64,000 bases of DNA from Cryptomeria japonica (taxonomy: Eukaryota > Streptophyta > Pinopsida > Cupressales > Cupressaceae). This document shows, piece by piece, positions 11,270-22,674 of the stretch. The first letter of the stretch is position 1, and each line of letters opens with the position of its first letter. Under the pieces are notes generated by a model. The model did not search any database and was not told the origin of the DNA. It saw only the letters and a list, made by a program, of their open reading frames with translations. Location of the stretch: the NCBI RefSeq assembly GCF_030272615.1, contig NC_081409.1:620088255-620152254 (forward strand), given 5' to 3'. A program made the position numbers and the translations under genes.

Positions 11270-12774
11270 CTAGAGGGATGTGATGGGGTGTGCAACTCTA
11301 GAAAATCCCTCCACGAAGCATCTATAGTATCCTACTAAACCCATGAAACTCCTGACCTCTGTCACACTGGTTGGCGTTGGCCAATCCATTATAGCTCTGA
11401 TCTTTGATGGGTCAACTAAGATCCCGTCACCAGATATAACATGCCCAAGGTGCTTGACCTCTAATCTAAAGAAAGCACATTTTGACAAACTGCTGAACAA
11501 CTGGTTGTCCCTCAAACACTGCAAAACCAGCCTCAAATGCTCCTCATGCTCCTTCTCATTCCGAGAATATATCAATATGTCATCAAGGAACACAATCAAA
11601 AATTGGTCGAGGAAAGTGCAGAATACCCCATTCATGAGACTCATGAATATAGCTGGAGCATTTGTAAGACCGAATGGGACCACAGTGAACTCATAGTGGC
11701 CATATCTGGTATGAAACGTGGTCTTGTGGATATCACTCTCCACAATCCTCAACTAATGATACCCTAACTTCAGATCTATTTTGGAAAACACTTTAGCACC
11801 TTGAAGCTGATCAAACAAGTCATCGATCCTGGGCAAGGCATAACTGTTCTTGATGGTTACTTTGTTCAGTTGCCTGTAATCCATGCATAATCGAAGGGAC
11901 CCATCCTTCTTCTTCATGAAGATGACTGGTGTACCCCAAGGGGAGACACTAGGACAAATGTGACCCTTCTCTAAGAGTTCCTCTAGCTGCATCTTGAGCT
12001 TATTAAGCTCATGTGTGGTCATCCTATAAGGTGCTCTCAAAACTAGCTTGGCTCCTGGCACCAAATCTATGTGGAATTTAATCTCTCTGCTAGGTGGCAT
12101 ACGAAGTAGTTCAGCTGGAAACACATCTACAAATGCCCCAAGGGTGGGATGATCATCTATGGAAGGCTCCTTCTTATTTTCTTCTTCTCTATCACTAATG
12201 GTGATAGAAAACAACTGGCATCCCTTTTGCATGCTCCGCTTAAGCTGCATAGTGAAAATCATACAAAGAGACATGGGCCTCTGAATCCCAATGATTACTA
12301 TGGGAGCACCATGATCATCCTCGCACTTGATCCTTTCCAGGCAACAATCCATCTTGGCTCTATGGGCATAAAGCCAATCCATGCCAAGTATGATGCCATA
12401 GGATCTGAGTGGTGTAACTCTAGGGTCTACTAAGGTGGTGGTATTAGCAATCTGGAGCAGACATCCCCTAACCTTTGAATCCACTGACACTCTAGCCCTG
12501 ATGCTAACTCCACTTCCCAACTAACACCTTTCCTAACTGCCACTAGCCCGCAACACTCCACAACGAATGGAGATATAAAGGAGTTAGTCGCTCCTGAGTC
12601 AAATAATATAGAAATACTAATACCTTTAATCATACCTCCAGCCTCAATGATTGTGGTGTGGTGTTCTGCCTGGCGGTTGTCAACCGCTGCGAAGACCCTA
12701 TGGGACTTGCCCATATCTCCAACTGTAGGCTCTAATGCTGCCATCCTCTGATTACCTGCCATCTGACTCTACGA
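11270..12774 (-). pseudogene. Protease and reverse transcriptase of gypsy element E (frameshifted)
   Basis: The aspartic protease motif is intact as ILFDSGATNSFIS near 12600, with the second conserved block [16 protein letters not shown] in a shifted frame near 12380. RT follows: the entry block [14 protein letters not shown], then [38 protein letters not shown] and [11 protein letters not shown], then [15 protein letters not shown] and the catalytic FLDDILIYS box. A frameshift lies between the two protease blocks near 12520, and TAG interrupts after LGYH (11750-11752), where the family has Gln. The RT catalytic Asps are present. Family identity is very clear; function in this copy is lost. 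Confidence 0.92.
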
Positions 12775-14073
12775 ACACTCTCTCACCATGTGCCCCATGT
12801 CTCCACATGTGAAACAAGTACCACGTGCCTGAAATTGTGTGCCCTAAGGCCTAGAGTAAGGTTGCACACTTGTCCTGCTCGAACCATTGTACCCACCCCT
12901 GGAGGACTGGTGAGTCCATGCCGGAGGTGTGTATGTACCCTGTGCCCTCTGGTCACGTCTAAGACCCTGTGACTACCATTGCTTGGGCTTAAAGCCCTGT
13001 TGTCCCTGAGGGGGACTCTGCCTCTAACTCTGTTATGACTACTATGGAGGAGGGGGTTTATAGGACCCCGATGCATTTCTGTGGTTGCCTTTCCAGTGGG
13101 GTTTCTGAAACCTGAAAGACTGGGGTGTCAGGTTTCAGTTCTAAAATTGATCCCTCATGTCCTGTGGCCTGACCTGAATATCCTCGGCTATCAAGGCCTT
13201 CACCATGGCAACCCAAAGGCTCCCTAGAGTGGCCATCCTCACCGGTCCTGCTATCCCGGCATTAAGTCCCCTGATAAATCGGTTGACAAGAAGCTTCTCA
13301 TCCTTCAGGTAGTCTACATAAGGTAGGAGCTTGGTGAACTTTCTCTCGTACTGGGTCACTAAGAGGCCCTTCTGTTGGAGGTCATGGAACTCATCTATCC
13401 TACGCTACCTGAAGTGCTCTGATAGGTATCTCTCCCTGAACCTCTCTATGAAGATCTCCCATGTGAGGGTGTCTGTAGTTAGACCACACTTGAATTCCTC
13501 TTGTTTCCACCATGTGGAGGTCATCGATCTCAAAAGGTGGACTGCAACTCGTGCCTTCAGATTGCTTTCGTTAGAATGCAATGCTAAGCACCAATCTAGG
13601 CTCAAAAGCCAAGCCTCAGCTTCTACCCCGTCACTAGATCCCCCAAAATATGATGACTAGAGGCGCAAAACCTCTCTGATCAAATCCCCTGGTTCTCAAC
13701 TTGTCCTCTCAATATAAACAGGTGCGGCTACCGGAAGTGGTCTAGGTAGATGAACGGACTCAGGCTCATGCTCAGACTGGCCCTCTAAGGAATTAGGAGG
13801 TGGACTCCTACTCCATTCCCTATTTGTTGATCTAAGGCTCCCTAAGTTCTAGTTTTCTACATGACGATTGACTGCTGGAAGCCTATCCTGCACTATCCCA
13901 ATCAGGGTCTAAAGTGCTAATAAGATGTCTCGGTTTAGGTCAATCGGTGGTTTAGGAGGGGCCTCTAGGTTCCCTTCTAGAACCAGTTCCTCCCTGACAA
14001 CATCTTCACATGCCATACGCATATGCTTAGGACCCCTTCCGCGCTTGCGAACTTGTCATGTAGTCAGAGGCAT
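12775..14073 (-). pseudogene. Gag of gypsy element E (broken)
   Basis: The likely start ATG is at 14071-14073, 117 nt inside the PBS. A retrotransposon gag domain is readable at 13141-13605 (HLLRSMTSTWWKQEEF, ERFRERYLSEHF, NRFIRGLNAGI). A CCHC zinc knuckle CFTCGDMGHMVREC sits near 12775-12822. Gag coats the RNA and forms the particle. The frame carries at least eight stops: TGA after the fifth codon and before EPGD, and TAG in LAL, VEN, LRL, HFR and DQF contexts among others. All are TAG or TGA. Gag and pol appear to have been one reading frame. Confidence 0.85.
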
Positions 14074-14189
14074 CCTTATGAGAAAATAAAATAAAATAAA
14101 ATAAATAAATGATTTTTGGGGAAAAAATTAATAAATTAAATAATTAAAGCGAAACATAATGGAGAAAGGTTCCTAGTGTTGGAAACATT

Positions 14190-14201
14190 GCTCTGATACC
14201 A
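14190..14201 (-). other. Primer binding site of element E (tRNA-iMet)
   Basis: The minus strand reads TGGTATCAGAGC, the complement of the plant initiator tRNA-Met 3' end, three bases from the 5' LTR. Reverse transcription would start here. It fixes the orientation of the element. Confidence 0.92.
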
Positions 14202-14204
14202 AAA

Positions 14205-17200
14205 TGTCGTGCCCAAACTTTTGGGCAAAAAACAAAACAACAAAAAAAAATTGAACAATATAAACTCATAACATAGCCTAAAATATAAGGAAAACAATTG
14301 AATTTTGTCTTAACTAAGTTGTAAGTGGAAATGTTCACTAACATTGGGTTAGCTAACTCACATCAAAAGGGTGACATTAAAATGAGCGCTAATTATTCCC
14401 TAAGAGGTTCCTCGCAATCTTACTAGTTAATTTAATCAGCCTAATTAATTTTTCGCTAATTAAAGTTGAGGGATATTTAGATATCTCAAATGCATTTAAA
14501 TTATGTCGGGCTAATTGAATGATGATGAATATATCTTAAATTAAAAATTTAATTAATCGAGCACACGCAAATTTCATTATTTAAATCTAACCGGTAAGGG
14601 TTCAAATTCAATAATGTCATTTGCCAAATAAATCTAATTTTATACTACAGTCATTTTTAATTTCCCCTAAACCTTCAAATTTGACGATTTAACTAATCTG
14701 GCCAACATTGGCCTCGTAGGTTAAAAATTCATTTAAATTAATTAATAATTCTCGTTTACAAATTTTCCCCAAATTAATTCTCACTTGACGTCCATATTTA
14801 ATTGAATATATAAAATAACTATATAGCTCCCCTAGTTAAATAAATTAAATCAATTATGCGATTAATGTAACCATATAACATTAATCTTCATTTTAAATTC
14901 TATAAAATAAACTATATTAAAATTAATTTTCTCCCAAATCGAATAAGGAGTTTTAAATTAATAACACATATAGCTAAAATTAAATGGGGGGAATCTTTTT
15001 CAAAATTTCAAAAGTATTTCCCCCTCTTCATATTTTAATTAATATTTTAAATCTCAAACCCTAATTAGGGTTGAGTAATTATCTTTTCTTATATTTTATT
15101 TAAATCAATTTAATAATCCTTCTCTTTTTTATATATATTATTTGCTAACCCTAACCCGAATATGGGCTAGGGTTGCAATTCTAATTCTCCTTTATTATTT
15201 AAATGCTAACCCTAACCCAAAATTGGATTAGGGTTGCATTTTTAACAACTAAGATTATTTTCTTTCCTTCTTTATTGCTTTTACCCTAACTCGGAATTGG
15301 GTTAGGGTTTATTATATTTATTTATTTTTATGTGTGTGTGTCTTGTGTGTTCTGCAGGGTCGAACTAGGGCAAGGCGGCAGCCGAATGGAAGGGCGGAGG
15401 TCGAGAGGAGGTCGGGTTTTACAGTGTGAGGCTCCCCCCGGATGCCACTGTGTGTACACATAGTGGCGGGCGGTGTCGTCCACTATGTGTACACACAGTG
15501 GTGGCCGGTGTCGTCCACTATGTGTAATCACAGTGGTGGCACCTCCCGCGTCGTCCACTATGAATAAACACAGTGGCTCGGCCCATGAGCCATCCACTGT
15601 GTTAACACACAGTGGTTCGACCCTATGCCCCAAATTTTTGTTTATTATTTTTTTTTCTTTCCTAGTTACAATGTTTTAAAATGTGAATAAATATATATAT
15701 ATATATGTAAACAGATTCAAACAGATATCTCTGTTGTATTTATGTTTTTTTTTTTTTTTTAAATGTATGTAAACATATTCAAATAGATATCTTTGTTATA
15801 TTTATTTGTTTTTTTTTTTTAAATGTATGTGTGTGTGTGTGTGTGCGCGCGCGCATATCCAAACTCTTAGGGTTAGGATCTTTTTTTTTTTAGAAATAAA
15901 TTTATACATAATCATCCAAGAATGTTACAAATGTACAAGCACCCCTTAGATAGATATAGTTGTATATTTTCATTTTTTTCGAAATGATTTATTTAATCAG
16001 GTTAACCTATACCCTCATTGCCTAAGACTAAATCTGCATATATATTTATTTTCTCTAATATTTTTTTTTGTTTATAGATGCAAGAAAAGACATATATCTA
16101 ACTACATACTAGGGTAAATGCATTTCAAATTTACTTTCTATGTCATAAGGTCATTTGTAGGAAGAAAATAAAACTATCTACTTTAGCTTTCTATTTTCCC
16201 CTTTCTCTTTTTTTTTTAAAAAAAATGATAGTAGTAAATACATTTGCAGCAGCATATACATAGCACAAAAAATACTTATAACATTAATACATCATTTTTT
16301 GCATTTCCCTTGTTTCTTTTTTTTATAAAATTTGCAGAGATAAGTAAATAACAGATTTTCAATTTAAGGCAGATTTAAATAAAATTAACAGTAGCATAAT
16401 ATATTACAGAATTTAAATAAAATGCTAGTCTGATAAAAATGTGTGAACTCAAGTTGTCAAATTTTACAAATGGGGAAAAATACCCCAGTTAGTCTCTCAT
16501 CCCTAATAGATGAGGACTTAACTAAATAACACATTTCACTCCTTCAAAATAATTACATTTTAATTTCTTTCTTTCTGCAACTAAGTAAAATTTGTAACTC
16601 CTAGCTTTCTTTCCTCTTTCCAAGCAACCTGCATACAAAACATAAGGTTGTGACCATGGGGTTCTCACCTCCCAGCCTAGGCTTACTAGAAGCCACCCCC
16701 GAGCTTGGAGAACCAAGTCCTAGACAGGTTACACTCAAGCAAACATAAACAAGCAAGGGAAAAATACAACAAACACATTCTCATTCCCAAGCTAAAACTT
16801 CATCACATAATGTGATGTATTACTAGGGTGGAAGTGGACCAAGTACCTTTGAGGAGATCTGCTAGATAATAACTCATAGCCAACTCATGGCATCCAAGAA
16901 CACAACAATACTCATCTTAATCCCATATCCTTATGACCCCCAAAGGCATACATGCCATATTTTCTCCCCTTATGACCCCAGAATGCATAAACCAAACTAT
17001 GAAACAAGGGTCACACGGACAAACCCTTGAGATCACTCTCATGATGAGAGTCTCTCACTCTAAGGCTATCAAACTCCTTCCACCCCCAACACCATTTTTC
17101 CCTCCGAAGGGTAAGATGGTCTTGGATACTCCCAAAGAACAATAAAATGCATAACAAAAGTAATGGGAGAAACTACATAAAAACTTTCACAATTACAATA

Positions 17201-18643
17201 CAAAAAAAAATTACAATATTTTCATTCAAGCATTCTACAAAGAGATTTTAACATATAAGCAAGAAAATGTACCTACCTTGAATCTGCCAAGGGTATTCTA
17301 GGGAAACCTTGGAGAAGAGCATCCCAATCCACAAAATTTTTCTACAACACTTAGCCAAATCCCTATCCCAAACTGGTTTTTTTTTTTTTCAAATTTTGCA
17401 AGATCTCCAAAAATGGAGAGTGGGTGATTAGCTCACTAAGCCTCAATCTCTAGCCTAAGAAGGCTTCTCTCACTCCTTCCAACCTCTTGGATAGAGTGAG
17501 GGACTCCCATTGGTTGGTCTTCCCTAGGTCTTACACACTCCCTAACCAAGGCACCTCAAGAAGAGGAATAAAATGGGAAAGAGGAATGACAGATACCAAG
17601 AAGGTTCTCTAACCAAGGATGGCACACCTATAGATGAAATTCGTCCATCTTGGGAAAACCACTTTTTTGGGTGGTTAAAAAAGCCCTAGGGGAAGGACAC
17701 ATGGCCAAATTTGGCCTTCACCCATAGGTACCCCATGAGGCCTAATAAAAATGCTCTAAAACTGACTCTAGGAGTTGATTTAACCCTTAGAAAGTCCACC
17801 TAGAGTTAACCTACGGGTCAACTCTGAGTTGACCCTCCTTATGGTTCACTATCCTAGATTTCTTGGTACCTTCAAGGATAATTAGGAGGTATAACAATTA
17901 AACAAAAATACATCTCTCCAAAAAGTGACATGACAATTGCCAACACAACATACAACATATGTGTCGAGTGACACTACAAAAATAATTCCACATCACAATT
18001 ATACACATGGCAATTGTCCCTTGAATGATTTAAACAAATTTAATGAATACAATTTACACACATGCAAACAATTACATTTACGAATAAAATACGATACATA
18101 CGGGGTGTTGTCTCTCCAAATAGACAACCCCTGGTTTTACGAACGTACATAGGACTAGGCTTGATTCTCCATAATATTTCCATGGTCACATGGATAATTT
18201 CCTATGCATCTTAATTAAACATTAGTACTTTCCAATAGCCTCATATAATATTAAACATGAAATCAAGAGTACAATTCAATCACTCTGCATAGAATTGACA
18301 TTATATAATAGAATTTGCCACATATCAAAGCAATTCACATAAGCAATTCATCATAATGCTCATAATTTAATCCATTCATAAGATATGCAAACATATTTCT
18401 ATCATCATAATAAAGTCTTGCAAATCAAATAATGGCATACATCAGCTCAATGTTATCCTATTCTAGAATCATATAAAATTCTATACCCATAATGCATAGA
18501 AATGAAGCATCAATATACCAATGTTATCCAATTCTTGGGATCATATAAAGTTCTATATCAATAATGCATAAAAATAAAGCATCCATAATAGTTCCAACAT
18601 GAAAACACAGATATGCTAGGATGGGTCGAGGTAGGGCCTCACA
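14205..18643 (-). repeat. 5' LTR of element E (4439 bp)
   Basis: Partner of 4899-9298. It is about 39 bp longer, partly from a tandem duplication of about 62 bp around 15707-15830 containing T-runs and ATCTCTGTT-like sequence. It carries the same telomere-motif palindromes (15058-15310) and 22-nt palindrome array (15445-15615). Ends TGTCGTGC and CCTCACA. Short open frames in it (such as 16933-17145 and 17937-18152) are chance. Confidence 0.9.
15445..15615. repeat. Five-unit array of 22-nt palindromes in the 5' LTR
   Basis: Units at 15445-15466, 15480-15501, 15515-15536, 15555-15576 and 15594-15615, with spacing 35, 35, 40 and 39 nt. They match the left LTR array unit for unit. Differences between the copies often keep pairing possible, such as CACTATG against CATAGTG. 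Confidence 0.85.
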
Positions 18644-18681
18644 ATGTTTATTTGCTTTATTAATTATGCTAGTAGTTCCTG

Positions 18682-18892
18682 ATATGTGTGTGTGTATATA
18701 TATATATACATACATATATACATATATATAAACATAAATACATACATATATATACATATATATAGACATATACATATACACACACACACATATATACATA
18801 TATAAATATACATATACATATATATACATACACATATATACATACACATACACATATATATACACATATATACATACACATATATAAATATA
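18682..18892. repeat. AC/AT microsatellite
   Basis: Mixed (TG)n, (TA)n and (CATATA)n sequence, beginning TGTGTGTGTATATA. It directly abuts the truncated gag of copia fragment A. The long frames read through it in several phases are low-complexity artefacts. Confidence 0.85.
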
Positions 18893-18979
18893 GTTATCCT
18901 TGTTGAACTTGGGACCCTCTTTCTTCATCATCTTGACTTCCTCAGAATCTTTCCTCAAGCAGTTAGGCTTTCTGCACAC
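18893..18979 (-). pseudogene. Gag N-terminal fragment of copia element A
   Basis: The minus strand reads [13 protein letters not shown], matching the gag start of element C (MMKREGPKFNRDN) almost residue for residue. After that the frame runs into the AC/AT microsatellite and the remaining gag-pol is missing. The fragment shows that the LTR at 19005 once acted as 5' LTR for an element extending leftwards. Confidence 0.8.
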
Positions 18980-18990
18980 AAAGGACCAAA

Positions 18991-19002
18991 GCTCTTATAC
19001 CA
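18991..19002 (-). other. Primer binding site of copia element A
   Basis: The minus strand reads TGGTATAAGAGC, one mismatch from the initiator tRNA-Met complement. It sits two bases from the LTR at 19005. Element C has the same two-base spacing. Confidence 0.75.
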
Positions 19003-19004
19003 AT

Positions 19005-20547
19005 TGTTAATCCTATGAGGATCCAATTAATACTGAGAGGGAGGGTGAATCGGTATTAATACCAATTTAAAACTTGAAACCCAAATTAAACTTACAACAA
19101 ATATAACTTCATTTACTGCATATTCCAATTCATTAAACAATATCGGTAATCTGTAATAAATCTCTGATAAACTGCTATAACCGGTGTATTCAAAAATAAT
19201 GGATAAACTAAAGATAATAAATAACATCACATGAAAATCATTCCACACATGAAAACGATATTTTTGACGTGGAAACCTAAATAGGGAAAAAACCACGGTG
19301 GGAGTTAGTACCCACAAATATTTGTACTCTTTTGAAGTACGCCCTGTTAGGAGCTTACAATACACCTTGTTAGGAGAAAACCCTATTAGGAGTCACCCGG
19401 TTAAGGGATCTAGATGTGTAGCTCGATTAGGAGCTTAATGACCTGTTAGGATCAAACTCATGAGAGGATTTACCACTCTTTTTTAGAGCGGCCCTGTTAG
19501 GGGATTTACAAGATTAAGGCATGTCAGGACCTACCCGGTTAAGGGATTTAATCTGTTGTAATTGTTAGAGAACAAAAGTGAAAAAGTGATCTATTACTTA
19601 CACATCTCAACTTGCTAAATCAGATCTAGTTATGCTTCACTATCGACAACTCTCAGAAAGATATAAATCTTCTTTGGTATGGCTTCAAACTCTTCTCTAA
19701 GATCACCGACACAATAAACATCAACTAAGCCAACATAAATAATGCTTTCCACTAGGTTGGCCACTAAACCCTAAATTACATCATAGATCATCATAGATCT
19801 TTACAACTCATTACAGATCATCATGTGGATCATTAAAATCAATTAAAAATCAATATCAGTCATTGAATGATCATAAGTCGTCATGGGAAGTCGATCCGGT
19901 ACAAAGTCAACCCATAGGCTCACTCCGCTAAGCACTTTGCACATTCCCAATAAATTTGCTCTCCAAACACACCAAACCATCTTTCAAACATTTCCTATGG
20001 TTTGTGTCGCATTATCATCAACATGTGAACTTGTTGTCGATCACCACCATACCAATTATCGTTATTAGTTTGATGATTTCATCACCGGTTCTAAAACCCT
20101 TGTTAAACCTTGCAAAAACTTCATCGGAAATTAGAAACATGCCTTCCAATAGTCATCACAAGATGCGATTTTGGTCAGATACTCATTACCATGATAAAAA
20201 CTTATATTCCAAATTGCAAATCACCAATCAACACCAATCATTCGCTTCAAGTAAAACATCTCTACATATACTGGTTAGAGTCCTATTTCATAGACTTTTG
20301 TATATTGTTGGTAACCCTGTCTTCAGTAGACTAAATCACTTAGAATGACAAACCAAACATCAAGAAACATCAGTTAACATCATTTAACATCAATTTCCAT
20401 CAATGACAACACAAATAACTAATCAAGTCATCTTATCACAAAATCTCAATCTCTTCATCACAAATAATCTTCTATCCTCTATCGATGTAGTCATCAGTCT
20501 ATAACTACATCACCTCATATGTATCAGTTATGACAATCATGCCAACA
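19005..20547 (-). repeat. Shared LTR of copia elements A and B (1543 bp)
   Basis: Plus-strand ends are TGTTAATCC and GCCAACA. PBS lies on the left side and polypurine tract on the right. It holds the conserved CACGTGGAAACC/GGGAAAAAACCACGGTGGG-type block around 19260-19302 and about nine copies of a degenerate CCTGTTAGGAGC / CCCGGTTAAGGGAT motif at 19340-19560. ACCGGT hexamers occur in it. Confidence 0.85.
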
Positions 20548-21059
20548 ATCTCCCCCTTTGACATTGATGGCAACACCAATCAGATATACCAATTAGATTG
20601 CAACACCATCACTTTGTTGTCGATATCAAGTCATATGTCAGTCTCCTTCTTTTGTCTTCTCCCCCTAAACCAATACTTCTTTGATCTTGTTCTTCTCCCA
20701 AATCTGATCTTGTTCTTCTCCCTCTTTGACAGCAATGCCAAAGGTGTATGTGCATCATCGATCTTCTTTATTGTTGCTTATTTCATCATCATCTCTGCTA
20801 ACCAAATCAGAACATTATAACCAATCATTATATTAGGTCATTGAATCAGAACTTTATATCTAAGTTGCTCCCCCTATGGAGTAGCTTGCACCTCATCAAT
20901 CCTTAGTGAAGAATAAACATTAGATCCACAAGATTGATGCATCTCCATCATTCTATTTCTTTCAGTTTAGGGGTCTAACCCCTAGTTGACCTCTAAGAAA
21001 CTCAAAGGTAGTATTCGGTAAGGGCTTAGTAAAGATATCAACTATTTGATCTTTACTCT
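20548..21059 (-). other. 3' non-coding region of B with polypurine tract array
   Basis: The primary tract AAAGGGGGAGAT (minus strand) touches the LTR at 20548. Further purine runs follow at about 20656-20666, 20693-20700, 20716-20732 and 20873-20882 (plus-strand CTCCCCCT type). Element C has the same series and F a shorter one. No reading frame is apparent here. Confidence 0.6.
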
Positions 21060-22674
21060 TCACATATTCCATCTTGATATTTCTTGATGTCTTTCCCTTA
21101 GAAAATGATACTTCAATTCAATTTGCTTGGTTCTAGCATGAAGTACAGGTTTCTTAGAAATATTTATTGCACTTGTATTATCACAATAGATAGTCACTAA
21201 TTCAGACATGTCTATTTTGAATCCTTCTAGCACATGTCTCATCCATATTGCCTGCGTGCAATTCATGGATGCATCAACATACTTTGCTTTAGTTGTAGAT
21301 TGAGAAACACATGTTTGTTTCTTTCTCATTCATGCCACTAATCTTCCACCAAGAAGAAAGGCTCCACTAGTTGTACTTTTCCGATCATCCACATTACCTG
21401 CCCAATCTGCATCAGTAAAGACATCCAAATTAAAATCTCCTTTATAAAGATACAATAAACCATAGTCTACTGTGCCTTTGAGATACCAAAAAATTCTCTT
21501 CACTACCACCAAATGTGTCTCCTTAGGCTCTTTTTGAAATCTGGCAACTAATCCAACAACATTAGCAATGTTTGGCCTACTATGAACAACATAGTGCAAC
21601 TTACCAATCATAGACCTATACTCTTTTCCACAAACCATAGGAGAGTCATCTTGTTTGGACAACTTGCATCCTGTCACCATCGGTGTTCCTACCGGTTTGC
21701 AGTCTTCCATGCCCAATGTCTTCAGCACCTCTTTGACATACTTGCTCTAACAAATAAAGATACCACCATCCAGTTGTTGGACCTCTAACCCAATAAAGAA
21801 CTTTATTTCACTGATTAGAGACTTTTCAAATTCTTTTTTCATTATATCAGCAAAATCCATACACATGTCATCATTTCCACCAAAAATTATGTCATCTACA
21901 AACACTTCTACTATCAGCATCTTGTCTCCATCAGTCTTCAAATAAATGTTGTTGTCCTCACTAATACGTTGGAATCCAATTTTGATCATATGTGCATGTA
22001 ATCTCTCATACCATCCTCTTGGTTCTTTCTTTAGACCATATAGTGCTTTATGCAATTTACATACCATGTCTTCATCATCAGATAGAGAAAATCCATCTGA
22101 TTGTTCAATGTAGACTTCTTCTTCTAAAATCTCATGTAGTAAATGCTAGCAGCATTCTCTATCCTTCTAATCTAGAAACAGATGCAAAGGTCTCTCCATA
22201 ATCCTAACCTTCTTCCTGTGCATACCCTTTGCAGACTAACCTCACCTTGCTTCCTACATTTTTTCCTTCTTCATCCAACTTATTCCTAAAGGCCCATTTT
22301 GTTCCAATTACATTCTTATCACCTGATCTAGGAACAAGTGACCATGTCTGATTCTTCTCAATTTGATCCAATTCTTCATTCATTGCATTAACCCAATCAT
22401 CACCTTTTAGTGCTTCCTTTACTATTTTGGGTTCAATTGTAGATATCAAACAGGAGTTTTCTCTTATTTTCCTCCTTGTTTGCACACCAGCATTCTTATC
22501 ACCAATTATCTTCTCATGTGAATGGTTTAATCTGACATACCTAGGCAATATTGGTACTAGTTTTGCATCTTCTGCTTCTTGTTCTTCATTTTCTTCATTG
22601 TTGTCATCACTTACCGATTGAGAACCTAATTCTCCATTTTTTTGGTTCTTCATTGTTATGTACTTCTGGTTCAA
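21060..22674 (-). pseudogene. Reverse transcriptase and RNase H of copia element B
   Basis: RT begins near 22674 with the acidic linker, then DDWVNAMNEELDQIEKNQTW, GTKWAFRNKLDEEG and the catalytic box VEVFVDDIIFGG near 21890. KYVKEVLKTLGMED and SRPNIANVVGLVARF follow. RNase H is readable as FTDADWAGNVDDRKSTTSGA, then TKAKYVDASMNCTQAIWM and IYCDNTSAINISKKPVLHAR. The Asp pair of RT is present. The frame is cut several times, for instance TAG before SKYVKEV where the family has Gln, and about 22070-22204 is badly eroded. Confidence 0.88.

Larger units (their letters stand above)
4899..18643 (-). mobile_element. Complete Ty3/gypsy element E, Tekay/Del-like chromovirus with 4.4 kb LTRs
   Basis: Two long direct repeats (4899-9298 and 14205-18643), both TGTC...CTCACA, flank a 4.9 kb interior. 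Five-base duplications ATGTT lie at 4894-4898 and 18644-18648, so the whole element is one insertion. On the minus strand the order is PBS, gag, protease, RT, RNase H, integrase, chromodomain relic, polypurine tract, which is Ty3/gypsy order. The integrase C-terminal region (GPVAYHLDLPPSL, FHVLVLRKY) and the very long LTRs point to the Tekay/Del lineage by family knowledge. At least eleven in-frame stops and a frameshift show it is dead as an autonomous copy. The LTRs differ at roughly 6% over the first 370 bp by hand count. Confidence 0.92.

Noticed and set aside
14190-14201. tRNA-like sequence at the LTR edges (also 18991, 34415, 56168)
   Set aside because: Only the 12-base complement of the initiator tRNA 3' end is present, as expected for primer binding sites; no cloverleaf could be formed.
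18524-18979. 151-codon minus-strand frame
   Set aside because: Chimera of a gag start, an AC/AT microsatellite and the end of the E LTR. Only the first ~25 codons are real gag.
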